Positions 53,511-62,152 of a stretch of DNA of 64,000 bases are shown piece after piece. Location: positions 1-64,000 of the forward strand of contig NZ_RCWH01000007.1 of the NCBI RefSeq assembly GCF_003668635.1, read 5' to 3'. The stretch comes from Planomicrobium sp. Y74 (GTDB lineage: Bacteria > Bacillota > Bacilli > Bacillales_A > Planococcaceae). The position numbers and the translations under genes were made by a program. The notes under the pieces are model-generated. The model had not been told where the DNA came from, made no database searches, and was given only the letters and a program-made list of their open reading frames with translations. Position 1 is the first letter of the stretch. The number at the start of each line of letters is the position of its first letter.

Positions 53511-53569
53511 TTAAAATCCCCCTTTTCTTCAGTTTACCCTAATTCTCAAAATATTTTATTAAAAATAAA

Positions 53570-53611
53570 GTAAAAAAATCCTGTAGAAAGCTTTGCTTTT
53601 CCACAGGATTT
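53570..53611 (-). terminator. Terminator of the DUF2188 gene
   Basis: AAATCCTGT pairs with ACAGGATTT, with an inner GAAA/TTTC stem, followed on the minus strand by a T run. Confidence 0.8.
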
Positions 53612-53619
53612 TGACATGC

Positions 53620-53886
53620 TTATTTCTTATAGTTTTCCTGTTCTTCAATCTGCCCTTCGTCACTATGGATATAGACCATAGTTTCTGATTCCTGAGCCAG
53701 CCGTTTGCCTTCCTCTACAGCTTCTGATTTGGATTTGTGAGTCGATTCCGGCTCATCCTCGCCTTCTTTTTTGACGGCCCATCCTTCTTCTTGATGAGGG
53801 ACAACATGATACCGGGCTTCTTCTGTTCCTGCCCGTTCTTCAAAATACTCATTATTGTTGCCATTGTTATTATTATTGTCTGCCAT
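53620..53886 (-). CDS. DUF2188 family small protein
   Basis: This 88-residue protein has an Asn-rich N-terminus (ADNNNNNGNNNEYFEE) and the DUF2188 core (RYHVVPHQEEGWAVKKEGEDEPESTHKSKSEAVEEGKRLA). Such proteins are small soluble stress proteins of unknown role. ATG 53886 follows AAGGAGG. A candidate SigB promoter (53931-53955) and a terminator frame the gene. Confidence 0.85.
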   Translation of the reverse strand: MADNNNNNGNNNEYFEERAGTEEARYHVVPHQEEGWAVKKEGEDEPESTHKSKSEAVEEGKRLAQESETMVYIHSDEGQIEEQENYKK

Positions 53887-53930
53887 CACTGCTCCTCCTT
53901 TTCAGTTTGATAAAAACGATGTATTGTACT

Positions 53931-53955
53931 TTACCCGATGATGTTTTTCAAAAAC
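53931..53955 (-). promoter_or_regulatory. Candidate SigB promoter of the DUF2188 gene
   Basis: Minus-strand GTTTTT (53950-53955) and GGGTAA (53931-53936) are 13 bp apart, 4 of 6 and 6 of 6 to SigB, about 45 bp before the start. Confidence 0.5.
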
Positions 53956-53992
53956 ATTTTCCGAATAAAATCAAGTAACCTTTTCAATAAAA

Positions 53993-54022
53993 AAGCTGCG
54001 CCTGAACAAGTCAGGCGCAGCT
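53993..54022 (-). terminator. Terminator of the WxL-interacting-protein gene
   Basis: AAGCTGCGCCTGA pairs with TCAGGCGCAGCTT around a five-base loop, followed by a T run on the minus strand. Confidence 0.92.
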
Positions 54023-54028
54023 TAAATA

Positions 54029-55072
54029 TTACATATGATTTTTCTCTGTAAATGTCAGGGAGTTCTTTTTTTCATTCCTTTTATCGAACTTCAAGAGCAA
54101 CGGCAATAGCAGAAACAAGGTAACCAGCGCTATTGCGATGGTGCGGGAAATGTTTTCCCGATTGAATGGAGAAGCACCGGCCTCAGTTTCACTGACAATG
54201 CCTGCTTCCTTACTTTTGGTTACGGTAAATTTCTCTTCAACAAAAAATTCCTTTTCGTCTGCCTTCCCTTTGACCATCAAAACATATTTTCCTTCTTCAA
54301 GGATTTTGCCTTTCAGGTGAACCGGGAATTTAATTTTGGATGTTGGTGCCATTGCGAATGGTTTAATGACTCCGCTGACAAGAATTTCGCTGTCTTTGTC
54401 CATAACGGTATAAGTACCCTGGACATTTTCGAGTACGGCAGATTTGCCGTTTTTCACTTTCAGTGCCAGTTGATTTTCAATAGGATTAAATTTCGCCTCC
54501 CCCAACGAAAACCCGGAAGCAGACTTGGAAGGAAGATTCAATTTGATCGCTACCAGGCGTTGCCCCGGCTGTTCAAATGTATAGTTGCTTCCGCCTTTAT
54601 TCAGTGATTCCATAGACAGTTCATCAGGTGCATCAATACTGGTCAGCATAATTCCGCCAAGAAGTGTGCCGCTTGCAGACCCAGGAATTGCAAGGTGAAA
54701 ATGGATAATTTCATCCGCGCCTGGCGCAATGGTTACCGTTTCCTGGATATCAATCAAATCCGACAGATAGTGATGGTCCGGTTCTTTGGAGCTTTCATCA
54801 AGGCTGTAGATGATGCCACCTTTGTCGGCTGTTTGCGCATCAACGGCCTGCGCATACAAATTGATGGGCTCCCCGCTTTTATTCGTTATACGGATATCAA
54901 GAGACAGGGTCTTGCCTGCTTCCGAATCCAGATGGAAATAACCTTCCGAAAAACTGTGCTGTCCTTCGGTAGGCAAAACTTTAACGTCAAAATCATTGGC
55001 GGGATCCGCCGCATTCACAGTAAATGGAATTAACAAGATCATGAAACACATTATAAGAACACGCAAATACAT
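54029..55072 (-). CDS. WxL-interacting protein (DUF916 plus DUF3324)
   Basis: This 347-residue surface protein has a signal peptide (LRVLIMCFMILLIPFTVNA) and a DUF916 domain with DFDVKVLPTEGQHSFSEGYFHLDSEAGKTLSLDIRITNKSGEPINLY. A DUF3324 domain follows (about residues 160-290), then a C-terminal transmembrane helix and a basic tail (KFDKRNEKK). In lactic acid bacteria and enterococci such proteins are encoded with WxL-domain proteins. None is seen in this window, so it is an orphan here. GGGGGAAC precedes ATG 55072. A perfect hairpin lies in its leader. Confidence 0.85.
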   Translation of the reverse strand: MYLRVLIMCFMILLIPFTVNAADPANDFDVKVLPTEGQHSFSEGYFHLDSEAGKTLSLDIRITNKSGEPINLYAQAVDAQTADKGGIIYSLDESSKEPDHHYLSDLIDIQETVTIAPGADEIIHFHLAIPGSASGTLLGGIMLTSIDAPDELSMESLNKGGSNYTFEQPGQRLVAIKLNLPSKSASGFSLGEAKFNPIENQLALKVKNGKSAVLENVQGTYTVMDKDSEILVSGVIKPFAMAPTSKIKFPVHLKGKILEEGKYVLMVKGKADEKEFFVEEKFTVTKSKEAGIVSETEAGASPFNRENISRTIAIALVTLFLLLPLLLKFDKRNEKKNSLTFTEKNHM

Positions 55073-55108
55073 ACTGTTCCCCCAGTAAATTATTCTTACA
55101 AAATAAAT

Positions 55109-55131
55109 AGCTGTGTCACACTGACACAGCT
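55109..55131. promoter_or_regulatory. Perfect 10-bp stem in the leader of the WxL-interacting-protein gene
   Basis: AGCTGTGTCA and TGACACAGCT are exact complements with a CAC loop, 37 bp before the start. It has no T tract behind it on the minus strand, so an operator or mRNA element is more likely than a terminator. Confidence 0.5.
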
Positions 55132-55377
55132 GCAATTTTCAATGTAATTGTAAGTACAGCTTTGCAAATATAGTGAGCTTTCTATATATCTTAAGTTCAT
55201 CTTATATGCTATAAGCTTTTATATTACAATTATATTACAACACTCGTAACAATAAATCAAGCTTTCTACCTATTATTTGTCATGTAACGAAGTTTGATAC
55301 CGCTTTCTGTTATGTACCGTATCATAAATAAAGTTATCAGAAAACTCTAACTACTTATATTTTATTTGCTATTGCTA

Positions 55378-55386
55378 TGGTATAAT
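55378..55386 (+). promoter_or_regulatory. Extended -10 promoter of the polysaccharide deacetylase gene
   Basis: TGGTATAAT is an exact extended -10 (TGnTATAAT). No clear -35 is present. The gap between the two divergent genes (55073-55510) is very AT-rich and has no reading frame. The start codon is 125 bp downstream, giving a long leader that contains a partial palindrome near 55425-55446. Confidence 0.55.
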
Positions 55387-55510
55387 GGGATTGACCTATC
55401 AGACTTTCAACTCTGGCTAAAAATATACTATTACATAGATAGTAATGCTCACATAACTTTATACATACGCTAATGACTCTATTGGTGTAAATAAATAAGG
55501 GGTGAGTTTT

Positions 55511-56728
55511 GTGGGGACGAAAATCGGTAAGATTGCAGCGGTCATGTTATTGGTTCTGTTCAGTTTACTTTCATTCAGCGGCCAGTCTGATGCAGCCAGT
55601 TCGACTTATGTAACCAAAGGCAACACGTCCAGCAAAGTAGTTGCATTGACCTTCGATGACGGATCTGATGGGACGAACATTAATAAGATTCTGGACATCC
55701 TGTCAGCACATAACGTCAAAGCTACATTTTTCCTTACCGGATCAGGAGCGGAAAAGCATCCACAAGCCATTAAGAATATTGCAGCAAAAGGGCATCAGCT
55801 CGGCAACCATTCCTATTCCCACCCAGATTTCCGTACCATATCAGCCGCCCAGATGAAATCGCAGCTCGACCGTACTGAGACCATCATCAAAAATCTGACC
55901 GGTAAATCGACCAAGCCTATTTTCAGAGCACCATACGGCGCCGTGAATTCGAACGTACTGGCCGGAGTCGGAGCAGCAGGATATGGCTATACTATTCAAT
56001 GGAATATCGACACTATTGACTGGCGTGGCGATTCCGCCACCACCATCACCAATAAAGTGGTGAATAATATCGTACCAGGCACCATTGTGCTGATGCACAC
56101 AGGCGCCGGAGCTTCAGGTACGCCAACCGCATTGCCAAATATCATCACCAAACTGAAAGCGAAAGGCTATTCGTTCGTCACAGTTTCCCAATTGCTGAAT
56201 CTGCCATCATCGCCGCCAGCGAGCGGAGGCACGACGTATACCGTTAAAGCCGGTGATACGTTGTATTCCATCGCCCAGCGCTTCAATACCACTGTCGCCA
56301 AAATTGCAGCGGCGAATAATATCGCCAATGTCAATCTGCTGCGCATTGGACAGGTGTTGAAAATCCCAGGCACAAGTACAGCGCCAACTCCGACACCACC
56401 GCCAGCTACTTCAACAACCTATACTGTTAAAGCCGGTGATACGCTTTATTCCATCGCCAACCGCTATAACACGACAGTCGCGAAGATTGCAGCCGCCAAC
56501 AATATCACAAATGTCAATTTGTTGCGCATTGGACAGGTGCTGAAAATCCCAGGCACGACCACAACACCCCCGCCAGCCACAACGGTCAAATATACAGTAA
56601 AAGCAGGCGATACTTTATACAGCATCGCCGTTCGTTATAACACGACCGTTGCTAAAATCGCCGCTGCCAACAATATCACGAATGTCAACTTCCTCCGCAT
56701 CGGTCAGTTGCTGACCATTCCGCGGTAA
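55511..56728 (+). CDS. Secreted polysaccharide deacetylase with three LysM repeats
   Basis: This 405-residue exported enzyme has a signal peptide ending in SGQSDAAS. The NodB domain (about residues 38-225) has the metal-binding [33 protein letters not shown] and VLMHTGAG motifs. Three near-identical LysM repeats ([13 protein letters not shown]...[19 protein letters not shown]) are joined by Pro/Thr linkers. It likely removes N-acetyl groups from peptidoglycan while LysM domains hold the wall. The GTG at 55511 was chosen because GGGGTGA is upstream; the frame extends three codons further. A terminator follows. Confidence 0.93.
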   Translation: MGTKIGKIAAVMLLVLFSLLSFSGQSDAASSTYVTKGNTSSKVVALTFDDGSDGTNINKILDILSAHNVKATFFLTGSGAEKHPQAIKNIAAKGHQLGNHSYSHPDFRTISAAQMKSQLDRTETIIKNLTGKSTKPIFRAPYGAVNSNVLAGVGAAGYGYTIQWNIDTIDWRGDSATTITNKVVNNIVPGTIVLMHTGAGASGTPTALPNIITKLKAKGYSFVTVSQLLNLPSSPPASGGTTYTVKAGDTLYSIAQRFNTTVAKIAAANNIANVNLLRIGQVLKIPGTSTAPTPTPPPATSTTYTVKAGDTLYSIANRYNTTVAKIAAANNITNVNLLRIGQVLKIPGTTTTPPPATTVKYTVKAGDTLYSIAVRYNTTVAKIAAANNITNVNFLRIGQLLTIPR

Positions 56729-56742
56729 TAAAGACAAGTGTT

Positions 56743-56772
56743 AAAAGCCAGGCATTGAGCCTGGCTTTTTTA
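56743..56772 (+). terminator. Rho-independent terminator
   Basis: AAAAGCCAGGC pairs with GCCTGGCTTTT, followed by T residues. Confidence 0.9.
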
Positions 56773-56808
56773 TGGAAAAATTTAGTTAGTGCAGGCTGGG
56801 GGTGGGTG

Positions 56809-56885
56809 GCGGCTTGAACTGTTTGGGGTGCGGGTTAAACCATTTGGAGTGCGGCTTAAACTGTTTGGGGTGCGGCTTGCACTTT
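56809..56885. repeat. Four GTGCGGCTTAAAC-type units at an exact 21-bp period
   Basis: GCGG starts at 56809, 56830, 56851 and 56872, exactly 21 bp apart; on the minus strand this reads CCGCAC as in the arrays at 43291 and 52430. Units are about 80 percent alike. The array lies between convergent genes. Confidence 0.85.
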
Positions 56886-56965
56886 TTCAGCCGGAAAACG
56901 CCCTAATTATGTATAAATTATACAATAATACAACATCTCCACCACTTGATATCCGTAAAAAGAAA

Positions 56966-56993
56966 AAGCCTTCACCAGATCAAGTGAAGACTT
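56966..56993 (-). terminator. Terminator of the DUF4126 gene
   Basis: AAGCCTTCAC pairs with GTGAAGACTT around an eight-base loop, with T-rich sequence on the minus strand. Confidence 0.75.
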
Positions 56994-56998
56994 CTTAT

Positions 56999-57550
56999 CT
57001 ATACATTCCTCCGCTCCCGCTTTCTATAGAATCGGAAAATCACCAGAGGAATCAGCACCACAAATACGATCGCCAATAAAGGAACGAGAAAAATCGAGAT
57101 CGGCACCAATGTTGCGGTGGCATCTTCAGCTGCCGCCACGGCCGGACTGAGAAATGCAGCTTCGCTGACTCCTTTTACTGCAGTGACAGCAGTATGTGAA
57201 GCAGTTGCGATACCGCCGCCCCCAATGATTGCGATGCTCCATTCGAGCAGCGGATTCATATCACCGATAAAAGACGCCGTCAGCAGTATGCCGGCGATTG
57301 CCGCAAGCGGTGTGGCAAGGACTTTCATAAAGGAACCGATTGCCGGAATATAATTTACCGCCACTTCAAATAATGTAGCTGCACCGAAAGCGATCAATGC
57401 CAGCGTGCTGCCGATCCAATTGAAACCTTCCGATAAAGTGATCCAGTCGATCCTGACAAATATCCCGGTTATCAGCAAAGGGGTAAATATCCGAAAGCCT
57501 ATAGTCGCACTCAGAGCGAGACCGATGCATATTGCAAGAATTGTCTCCAT
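56999..57550 (-). CDS. DUF4126 membrane protein
   Basis: This 183-residue protein has four to five hydrophobic segments. The N-terminal LAICIGLALSATIGFRIFTPLLITGI, the NYIPAIGSFMKVLATPLAAIAGILLTASF stretch and the GGGGIATASHTAVTAVKG motif match DUF4126, a family of unknown role. GGAGGGGG precedes the ATG. Confidence 0.85.
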   Translation of the reverse strand: METILAICIGLALSATIGFRIFTPLLITGIFVRIDWITLSEGFNWIGSTLALIAFGAATLFEVAVNYIPAIGSFMKVLATPLAAIAGILLTASFIGDMNPLLEWSIAIIGGGGIATASHTAVTAVKGVSEAAFLSPAVAAAEDATATLVPISIFLVPLLAIVFVVLIPLVIFRFYRKRERRNV

Positions 57551-57636
57551 GACTTATCCCCCTCCGATCAAATAATTTATTTCTTCAATGAAAATGAATA
57601 AAACCGTATTCTTTATTCCTTTACCCTAAAACGGAA

Positions 57637-57678
57637 AAGGCAAGCGTCGGCCGGAAGTTGCCGGCTTGCGCTTGCCTT
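57637..57678 (-). terminator. Terminator of the second polysaccharide operon
   Basis: AAGGCAAGCG pairs with CGCTTGCCTT, with inner GCCGGC/GCCGG pairing, and a T-rich run on the minus strand. The stem overlaps the sugar-transferase stop. Confidence 0.8.
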
Positions 57679-58309
57679 ACTTTTTATCAGTTTTGGGTGC
57701 AATATAAACTTCATCGGATTTAAGCACTTTGACGAAAGTTTTCATTAAAATGTAGATGTCCAGCTTGAAACACTTTTTTTGGATGTATTCAATATCGAGG
57801 TCGATTTTCTCATCCCATGTCAACAGGTTACGCCCGCTGATCTGTGCCCAGCCCGTCACGCCGGGTTTTAACTGCAAACGCTGCATCTGGTACTCGTTAT
57901 AATTATCTGTCTGCCCTGTGACCGTCGGCCTCGGACCGATAAAAGACATATCGCCTTTCAGGATATTAATAAGCTGCGGCAGCTCGTCGAGACTGGTTTT
58001 CCGAAGGAAGTTGCCTACCTTTGTGACTCGGGGGTCGTTATCCACCAATACCTTATGGACATCTACATTCGCTTTATACATAGTCCGGAATTTATAGATG
58101 AGAAAATGTTTCCCGTCTTTTCCTCCACGCTTCTGTGTGAAAAATACGGAACCTTTTGATTCCGCCTTTATGGCAATCGCGATGATAACAAAAAATGGTG
58201 TAAGCAAAAACAATAACAGTGATGAAAAGAAGATTTCCGCCAGGCGCCCGAGATATACAGACCACAGGGACCGACGTTTATGTGTGAATCGTAAATTTTC
58301 AGTGACCAT
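57677..58309 (-). CDS. Initiating sugar transferase (EpsL/WcaJ-type polyprenyl-phosphate phosphosugar transferase)
   Basis: This 210-residue membrane enzyme loads the first phospho-sugar on undecaprenyl phosphate. One hydrophobic hairpin (about residues 25-48) precedes [51 protein letters not shown] and [15 protein letters not shown] complete the catalytic core. It lacks the N-terminal four-helix domain of WbaP. ATG 58309 has GGGGAGG before it, avoiding overlap with the upstream gene. Confidence 0.92.
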   Translation of the reverse strand: MVTENLRFTHKRRSLWSVYLGRLAEIFFSSLLLFLLTPFFVIIAIAIKAESKGSVFFTQKRGGKDGKHFLIYKFRTMYKANVDVHKVLVDNDPRVTKVGNFLRKTSLDELPQLINILKGDMSFIGPRPTVTGQTDNYNEYQMQRLQLKPGVTGWAQISGRNLLTWDEKIDLDIEYIQKKCFKLDIYILMKTFVKVLKSDEVYIAPKTDKK

Positions 58310-58335
58310 TGCTTTACCTCCCCTTTTTATAGCTT

Positions 58336-59610
58336 CTAGAGTCTCCATAAATTTAATGATTCCGGTTTATTTTTCTTATTAAGAACACTCTTGATATCAA
58401 ACACGATAGAGGATTCGTTTTTCAATAATTTACGGAGGGGCTTCCAGCCTGCATCACGTATTTCCTTATGGGGAACTGCGAGAATCACAGCATCTGCAGG
58501 TGCAAGTTCCTGGCATGGCGTCAGCCGTATTCCGAATTGAAGCTCCACTTGTTCCGGGTCTGCCAGGCTGTCCGCCACTTGGAGTTGAAGGCCGAATTGC
58601 TGCAGCTCTTCTATCATGTCGAAGACTTTCGATTTTTCGATAACCGCAGAATCCTCTTTATTGGTTACACCGATTACCACTACCGCTGCTGATTGCAGCG
58701 GCAGGCTGAGCTGGTTCATTTCTTTTATGATGGAGTTGGCGATGGATTGACCAATACCATCATTGACCCTTAGAGCCGAAAGAATGATTTCGGGATGATG
58801 CCCGACTGCAAGTGCACGATGAGTCAGTTGATAGGAATCCTGGGATTTTCCGTGATTGCCGCTAAACCCGGGGCTGAATCTTAAAAAATCTTTTTTTACC
58901 GCTGCAGTCCGCAACACATCTTGGGTATCGATATCCATCAGTTTGAAAATTGCAGCGAGCTCATTCATTAAAGCCGTATTAACTGTCTGCTGGACCGTAT
59001 TGACCAGTTCAGCTGCTTCTGCGACCCTGATCGACTCTGCTTTATGGACCCTTTGCCCAAAAACATTCACATAAATTTCCCAAATATAATCCAGCACCGA
59101 ACTGTTCTGTCCCGCAATTATTTTGGCGGGTTTTGCGGCAGCCATGCTATCGAATTGTTCGTGTAAGTCGTCTGGGGAAAAGCCGACAAAGAATTGCTTT
59201 CCAGCCTCCAATCCGGAAAAACGTTCCAGAACAGGGATACATTTTTCTTCCGTAACACCGGGGTATACGGCTGATGAAATAACCACAACCGCTCCTTTTT
59301 TCATATGGCTGCCGGCAACTTCACATGCTTTCAATAATAAGGATAAATCCGGATGCTTACTAACACTGATGGTGACAGGCACCGATATGATCAACAGTGC
59401 CGCTTCAGCAATCCTTTCCGGATTATCCAATATTTCAATTGTCGAAGCCCTCAGCACGTTATGGTGTGACTGCCCAAAATCCGGGTCTCCATCAAATTCC
59501 CCTTCCAGGTCATAAACAAGGACCGGATACATCTTCGCGAAGTCATTGGCAATCGGCAATCCAGCAAACCTTAATCCAATAACGCCTATTATTAAATTTT
59601 CCGTCATCAT
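58336..59610 (-). CDS. Degenerate UDP-sugar dehydrogenase homologue lacking the catalytic Cys
   Basis: The 424-residue protein is clearly homologous to TviB/WbpO-type nucleotide-sugar dehydrogenases over its full length (VISSAVYPGVTEEKCIPVLER, NTALMNELAAIF, YQLTHRALAVGHHPEIILSALRVND). However, the active-site GGHCIGVDPYYL region reads GNHGKSQDSYQL, so the nucleophile Cys is Gly. The Rossmann motif GLGYVG reads GLRFAG, the FSPERI motif reads FSPDDL, and the catalytic Lys before NxxxALMNE is Glu. The reading frame is intact. It is probably not an active dehydrogenase. Confidence 0.8.
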   Translation of the reverse strand: MMTENLIIGVIGLRFAGLPIANDFAKMYPVLVYDLEGEFDGDPDFGQSHHNVLRASTIEILDNPERIAEAALLIISVPVTISVSKHPDLSLLLKACEVAGSHMKKGAVVVISSAVYPGVTEEKCIPVLERFSGLEAGKQFFVGFSPDDLHEQFDSMAAAKPAKIIAGQNSSVLDYIWEIYVNVFGQRVHKAESIRVAEAAELVNTVQQTVNTALMNELAAIFKLMDIDTQDVLRTAAVKKDFLRFSPGFSGNHGKSQDSYQLTHRALAVGHHPEIILSALRVNDGIGQSIANSIIKEMNQLSLPLQSAAVVVIGVTNKEDSAVIEKSKVFDMIEELQQFGLQLQVADSLADPEQVELQFGIRLTPCQELAPADAVILAVPHKEIRDAGWKPLRKLLKNESSIVFDIKSVLNKKNKPESLNLWRL

Positions 59611-59671
59611 GCAGGATTCTTCCCTCCTCCAGCCAATTGCCTTAACTTCATATATTTCATCAAGACTGCAG

Positions 59672-60553
59672 TTATTCTTTCATAATCAAAGATTCGTTCA
59701 ATTTCTTTTCAAAAAGTTCCAATAATTTATCGCGCAGCTCCGGGCGTTTTAATGCAAATTCGATTGTCGTTTCGATATAACCGAATTTCTCTCCAACATC
59801 ATAGCGCTGGCCATCAAATTCATAGGCATATACTTGCTGTTCCTCGTTCAATTTCTGGATGGCATCCGTCAATTGAATTTCGCCTCCAGCCCCAACTTGA
59901 TGTTCGCCCAGGTATTTGAAAATCTGCGGATCCAGGATATAGCGGCCCATGATTGCACAATTGGAAGGCGCAGTTCCCTGTGCCGGCTTTTCGACAAAAT
60001 TACGCACTTTCATCAGCTTACCGTCCCGCTCGAGTGGATCGATAATGCCGTAACGGCTCGTTTCGTCTTCCGGCACCTGTTTTACGCCAATGATGCTTTT
60101 TCCGGTTTGTTCATATTGATTCATCAATTGAGCAAGGCATGGCTCTTCATTGACAACAATATCGTCACCGAGCAAAACCGCAAATGGTTCATTGCCGATG
60201 AATTTGCGCGCTGACCATATGGCGTGCCCCAGTCCAAGCGGTTGTTTTTGTCGGATATAATGGATTTCCACCTGAGAAGTTTCCGTAACCGAATCGAGCA
60301 TATCAAGCTTTCCTTTATTCCGAAGCGTATCTTCCAGTTCATAGGCATGATCGAAATGATCTTCAATCGCACGCTTTCCTTTACCGGTGACAATGATGAT
60401 GTCCTCAATTCCGGAAGCGATTGCTTCTTCAACGATATACTGGATAGTCGGCTTGTCGACAATCGGAAGCATTTCTTTCGGCAACGCTTTTGTCGCTGGC
60501 AGGAATCGTGTACCGAGCCCCGCTGCTGGAATGATGGCTTTTCTGATTTTCAT
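59672..60553 (-). CDS. galU: UTP-glucose-1-phosphate uridylyltransferase
   Basis: GalU/GtaB makes UDP-glucose from UTP and glucose-1-phosphate. The 293-residue enzyme has [40 protein letters not shown] at the start, [12 protein letters not shown] near 105, LLGDDIVVN near 130, and [13 protein letters not shown] in the second half. Length is normal. AGGAGG precedes the ATG. It supplies the donor for the polysaccharide encoded around it. Confidence 0.95.
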   Translation of the reverse strand: MKIRKAIIPAAGLGTRFLPATKALPKEMLPIVDKPTIQYIVEEAIASGIEDIIIVTGKGKRAIEDHFDHAYELEDTLRNKGKLDMLDSVTETSQVEIHYIRQKQPLGLGHAIWSARKFIGNEPFAVLLGDDIVVNEEPCLAQLMNQYEQTGKSIIGVKQVPEDETSRYGIIDPLERDGKLMKVRNFVEKPAQGTAPSNCAIMGRYILDPQIFKYLGEHQVGAGGEIQLTDAIQKLNEEQQVYAYEFDGQRYDVGEKFGYIETTIEFALKRPELRDKLLELFEKKLNESLIMKE

Positions 60554-60573
60554 AATGGTTTCCTCCTGTTTTT

Positions 60574-62118
60574 CTATATTTTTCCTTGTTCAACAACTGC
60601 ATCAGCTTTTCTGAATTTATTCTTGATTTCATTGACAATAACTGTGATGTCATCAATTTTTGAGAAAAGAATCACCGCGAAGTATATGGTTGCACCTGCG
60701 GCAATCGATAGCAGCAGCGCAATATTGTGATGGATAACCAGAGTCAGCGCTTCGAAAATCAGTTTGGCGCCGATACCCATGATTACAGAAGCAAAGCTGA
60801 TTTTCGCAAATGAAATCAGCATCTGACCTGCTCCCAGTGGGCCAATCTTTCGGCGAAGACAGTAAAACATCAAACCTGCGCCCGTCAAGGCTGCTATGGA
60901 AGTTGCCAGTGCCAATCCACCAACTCCCAGAAACCTGGAGAGAATAATATTCAATACAATGTTAATTGCCACTGCCGCTGACGAAATAATCATTGGCGTC
61001 TTGGTATCTTCCAGTGAGTAGAATGCTTTTACCAAAGTTGAATGAATGCCGATGCCGATCATACCCACAGCATAGAAGAGCAGGGAAATCGAAGTCATTG
61101 CCACCGCTTCTGCGCCAAATTCCCCTCTTCCAAATACCAGTTTGATAATGGGTTGAGAGAAAATCATCACCCCGACTGTAGCAGGGATGACGAATAGGCT
61201 TATAGCGGTAATGGATTTTGATAATGCTTCTTTCATCCCCTTGAAGTTGCGGACTACCGCCATTCTCGAGATGCTCGGATACATGACAGTGACAATACTC
61301 ACTACGAATAGTCCCGTGATGAAAGTTTCAATTTTAAAGGCGTAGTTTAAAGCAGAAATGCCTCCCACTGCAATCTGTGAAGCCAGTGTCCTGTCGATTA
61401 TAGTATTCAGCTGGTAAATGGAAGAACCGATAATCACGGGTATCGAAAGTACAATCATACGCTTCAAATAATAATCCTTGAAATTTACTTTGAACATATA
61501 GTAATAGCCCTTTTTATAAGCATAAACGATTACAATCAAAGCCTGTACTATGACGGCGAGCACACTGCCATAAACCAATATGTAAACACCATAAGTGGCG
61601 CTTAAGGCAATGGATGCTGTTGTTATTAAAATCATCGGAATGACAGCAAGCTGAGGTACTTTATAGGCATCATTGACCTGGAGATTGGCATCCATAATAT
61701 AAAGCGTGCCAGTAAAATAGACTGAGACGATGCTTATTCTGGTAAACAGGATTGCCAATTCGAGCGTTTCCCCTCTGAACCCCGAAGCGAACAGGAAGAT
61801 CAATGGTTCTGTAAAAAGGAACACGACGACCACGATGACCGTACACAGCAGCAGGATAAAATTCAATACATTATTTGTGAATTCAACCGCTGCATCTTTT
61901 CCCTGCTCATTGTCAATTTTGCTGTAGAGAGGTATATAGCCGGTCGCGATGCCTGCACCGATCAGTGCAAAAATGACTGCTGGAATCGTCAGTGAAATGA
62001 TATAAGCATCTGTTATATTGGAAGCCCCGTAATAATAGGAAAAAACGATTTCCTTGATCAGGCTGGTAATCTTAACAATAATGGTTACCGCCATTAGGGC
62101 AATGATTGTTTTTTTCAT
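60574..62118 (-). CDS. MurJ/MviN-type lipid-linked sugar flippase
   Basis: This is a 514-residue integral membrane protein with about 14 helices of the MviN/MATE-like superfamily. [50 protein letters not shown] is the MurJ signature region, and YPSISRMA with [32 protein letters not shown] the middle one. In a polysaccharide cluster it probably acts as the repeat-unit flippase in place of a Wzx protein. The genuine MurJ would lie elsewhere. The gene is 20 bp before galU. Confidence 0.88.
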   Translation of the reverse strand: MKKTIIALMAVTIIVKITSLIKEIVFSYYYGASNITDAYIISLTIPAVIFALIGAGIATGYIPLYSKIDNEQGKDAAVEFTNNVLNFILLLCTVIVVVVFLFTEPLIFLFASGFRGETLELAILFTRISIVSVYFTGTLYIMDANLQVNDAYKVPQLAVIPMILITTASIALSATYGVYILVYGSVLAVIVQALIVIVYAYKKGYYYMFKVNFKDYYLKRMIVLSIPVIIGSSIYQLNTIIDRTLASQIAVGGISALNYAFKIETFITGLFVVSIVTVMYPSISRMAVVRNFKGMKEALSKSITAISLFVIPATVGVMIFSQPIIKLVFGRGEFGAEAVAMTSISLLFYAVGMIGIGIHSTLVKAFYSLEDTKTPMIISSAAVAINIVLNIILSRFLGVGGLALATSIAALTGAGLMFYCLRRKIGPLGAGQMLISFAKISFASVIMGIGAKLIFEALTLVIHHNIALLLSIAAGATIYFAVILFSKIDDITVIVNEIKNKFRKADAVVEQGKI

Positions 62119-62152
62119 ATGTGCTCACTTCCGCTCTCTAACTTGAAATTCA

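Noticed and set aside
56789-57079. Small plus-strand protein with LFGVRLK-type repeats
   Set aside because: It arises from the 21-bp array, runs into the terminator and antisense end of the DUF4126 gene, and has no supporting start.
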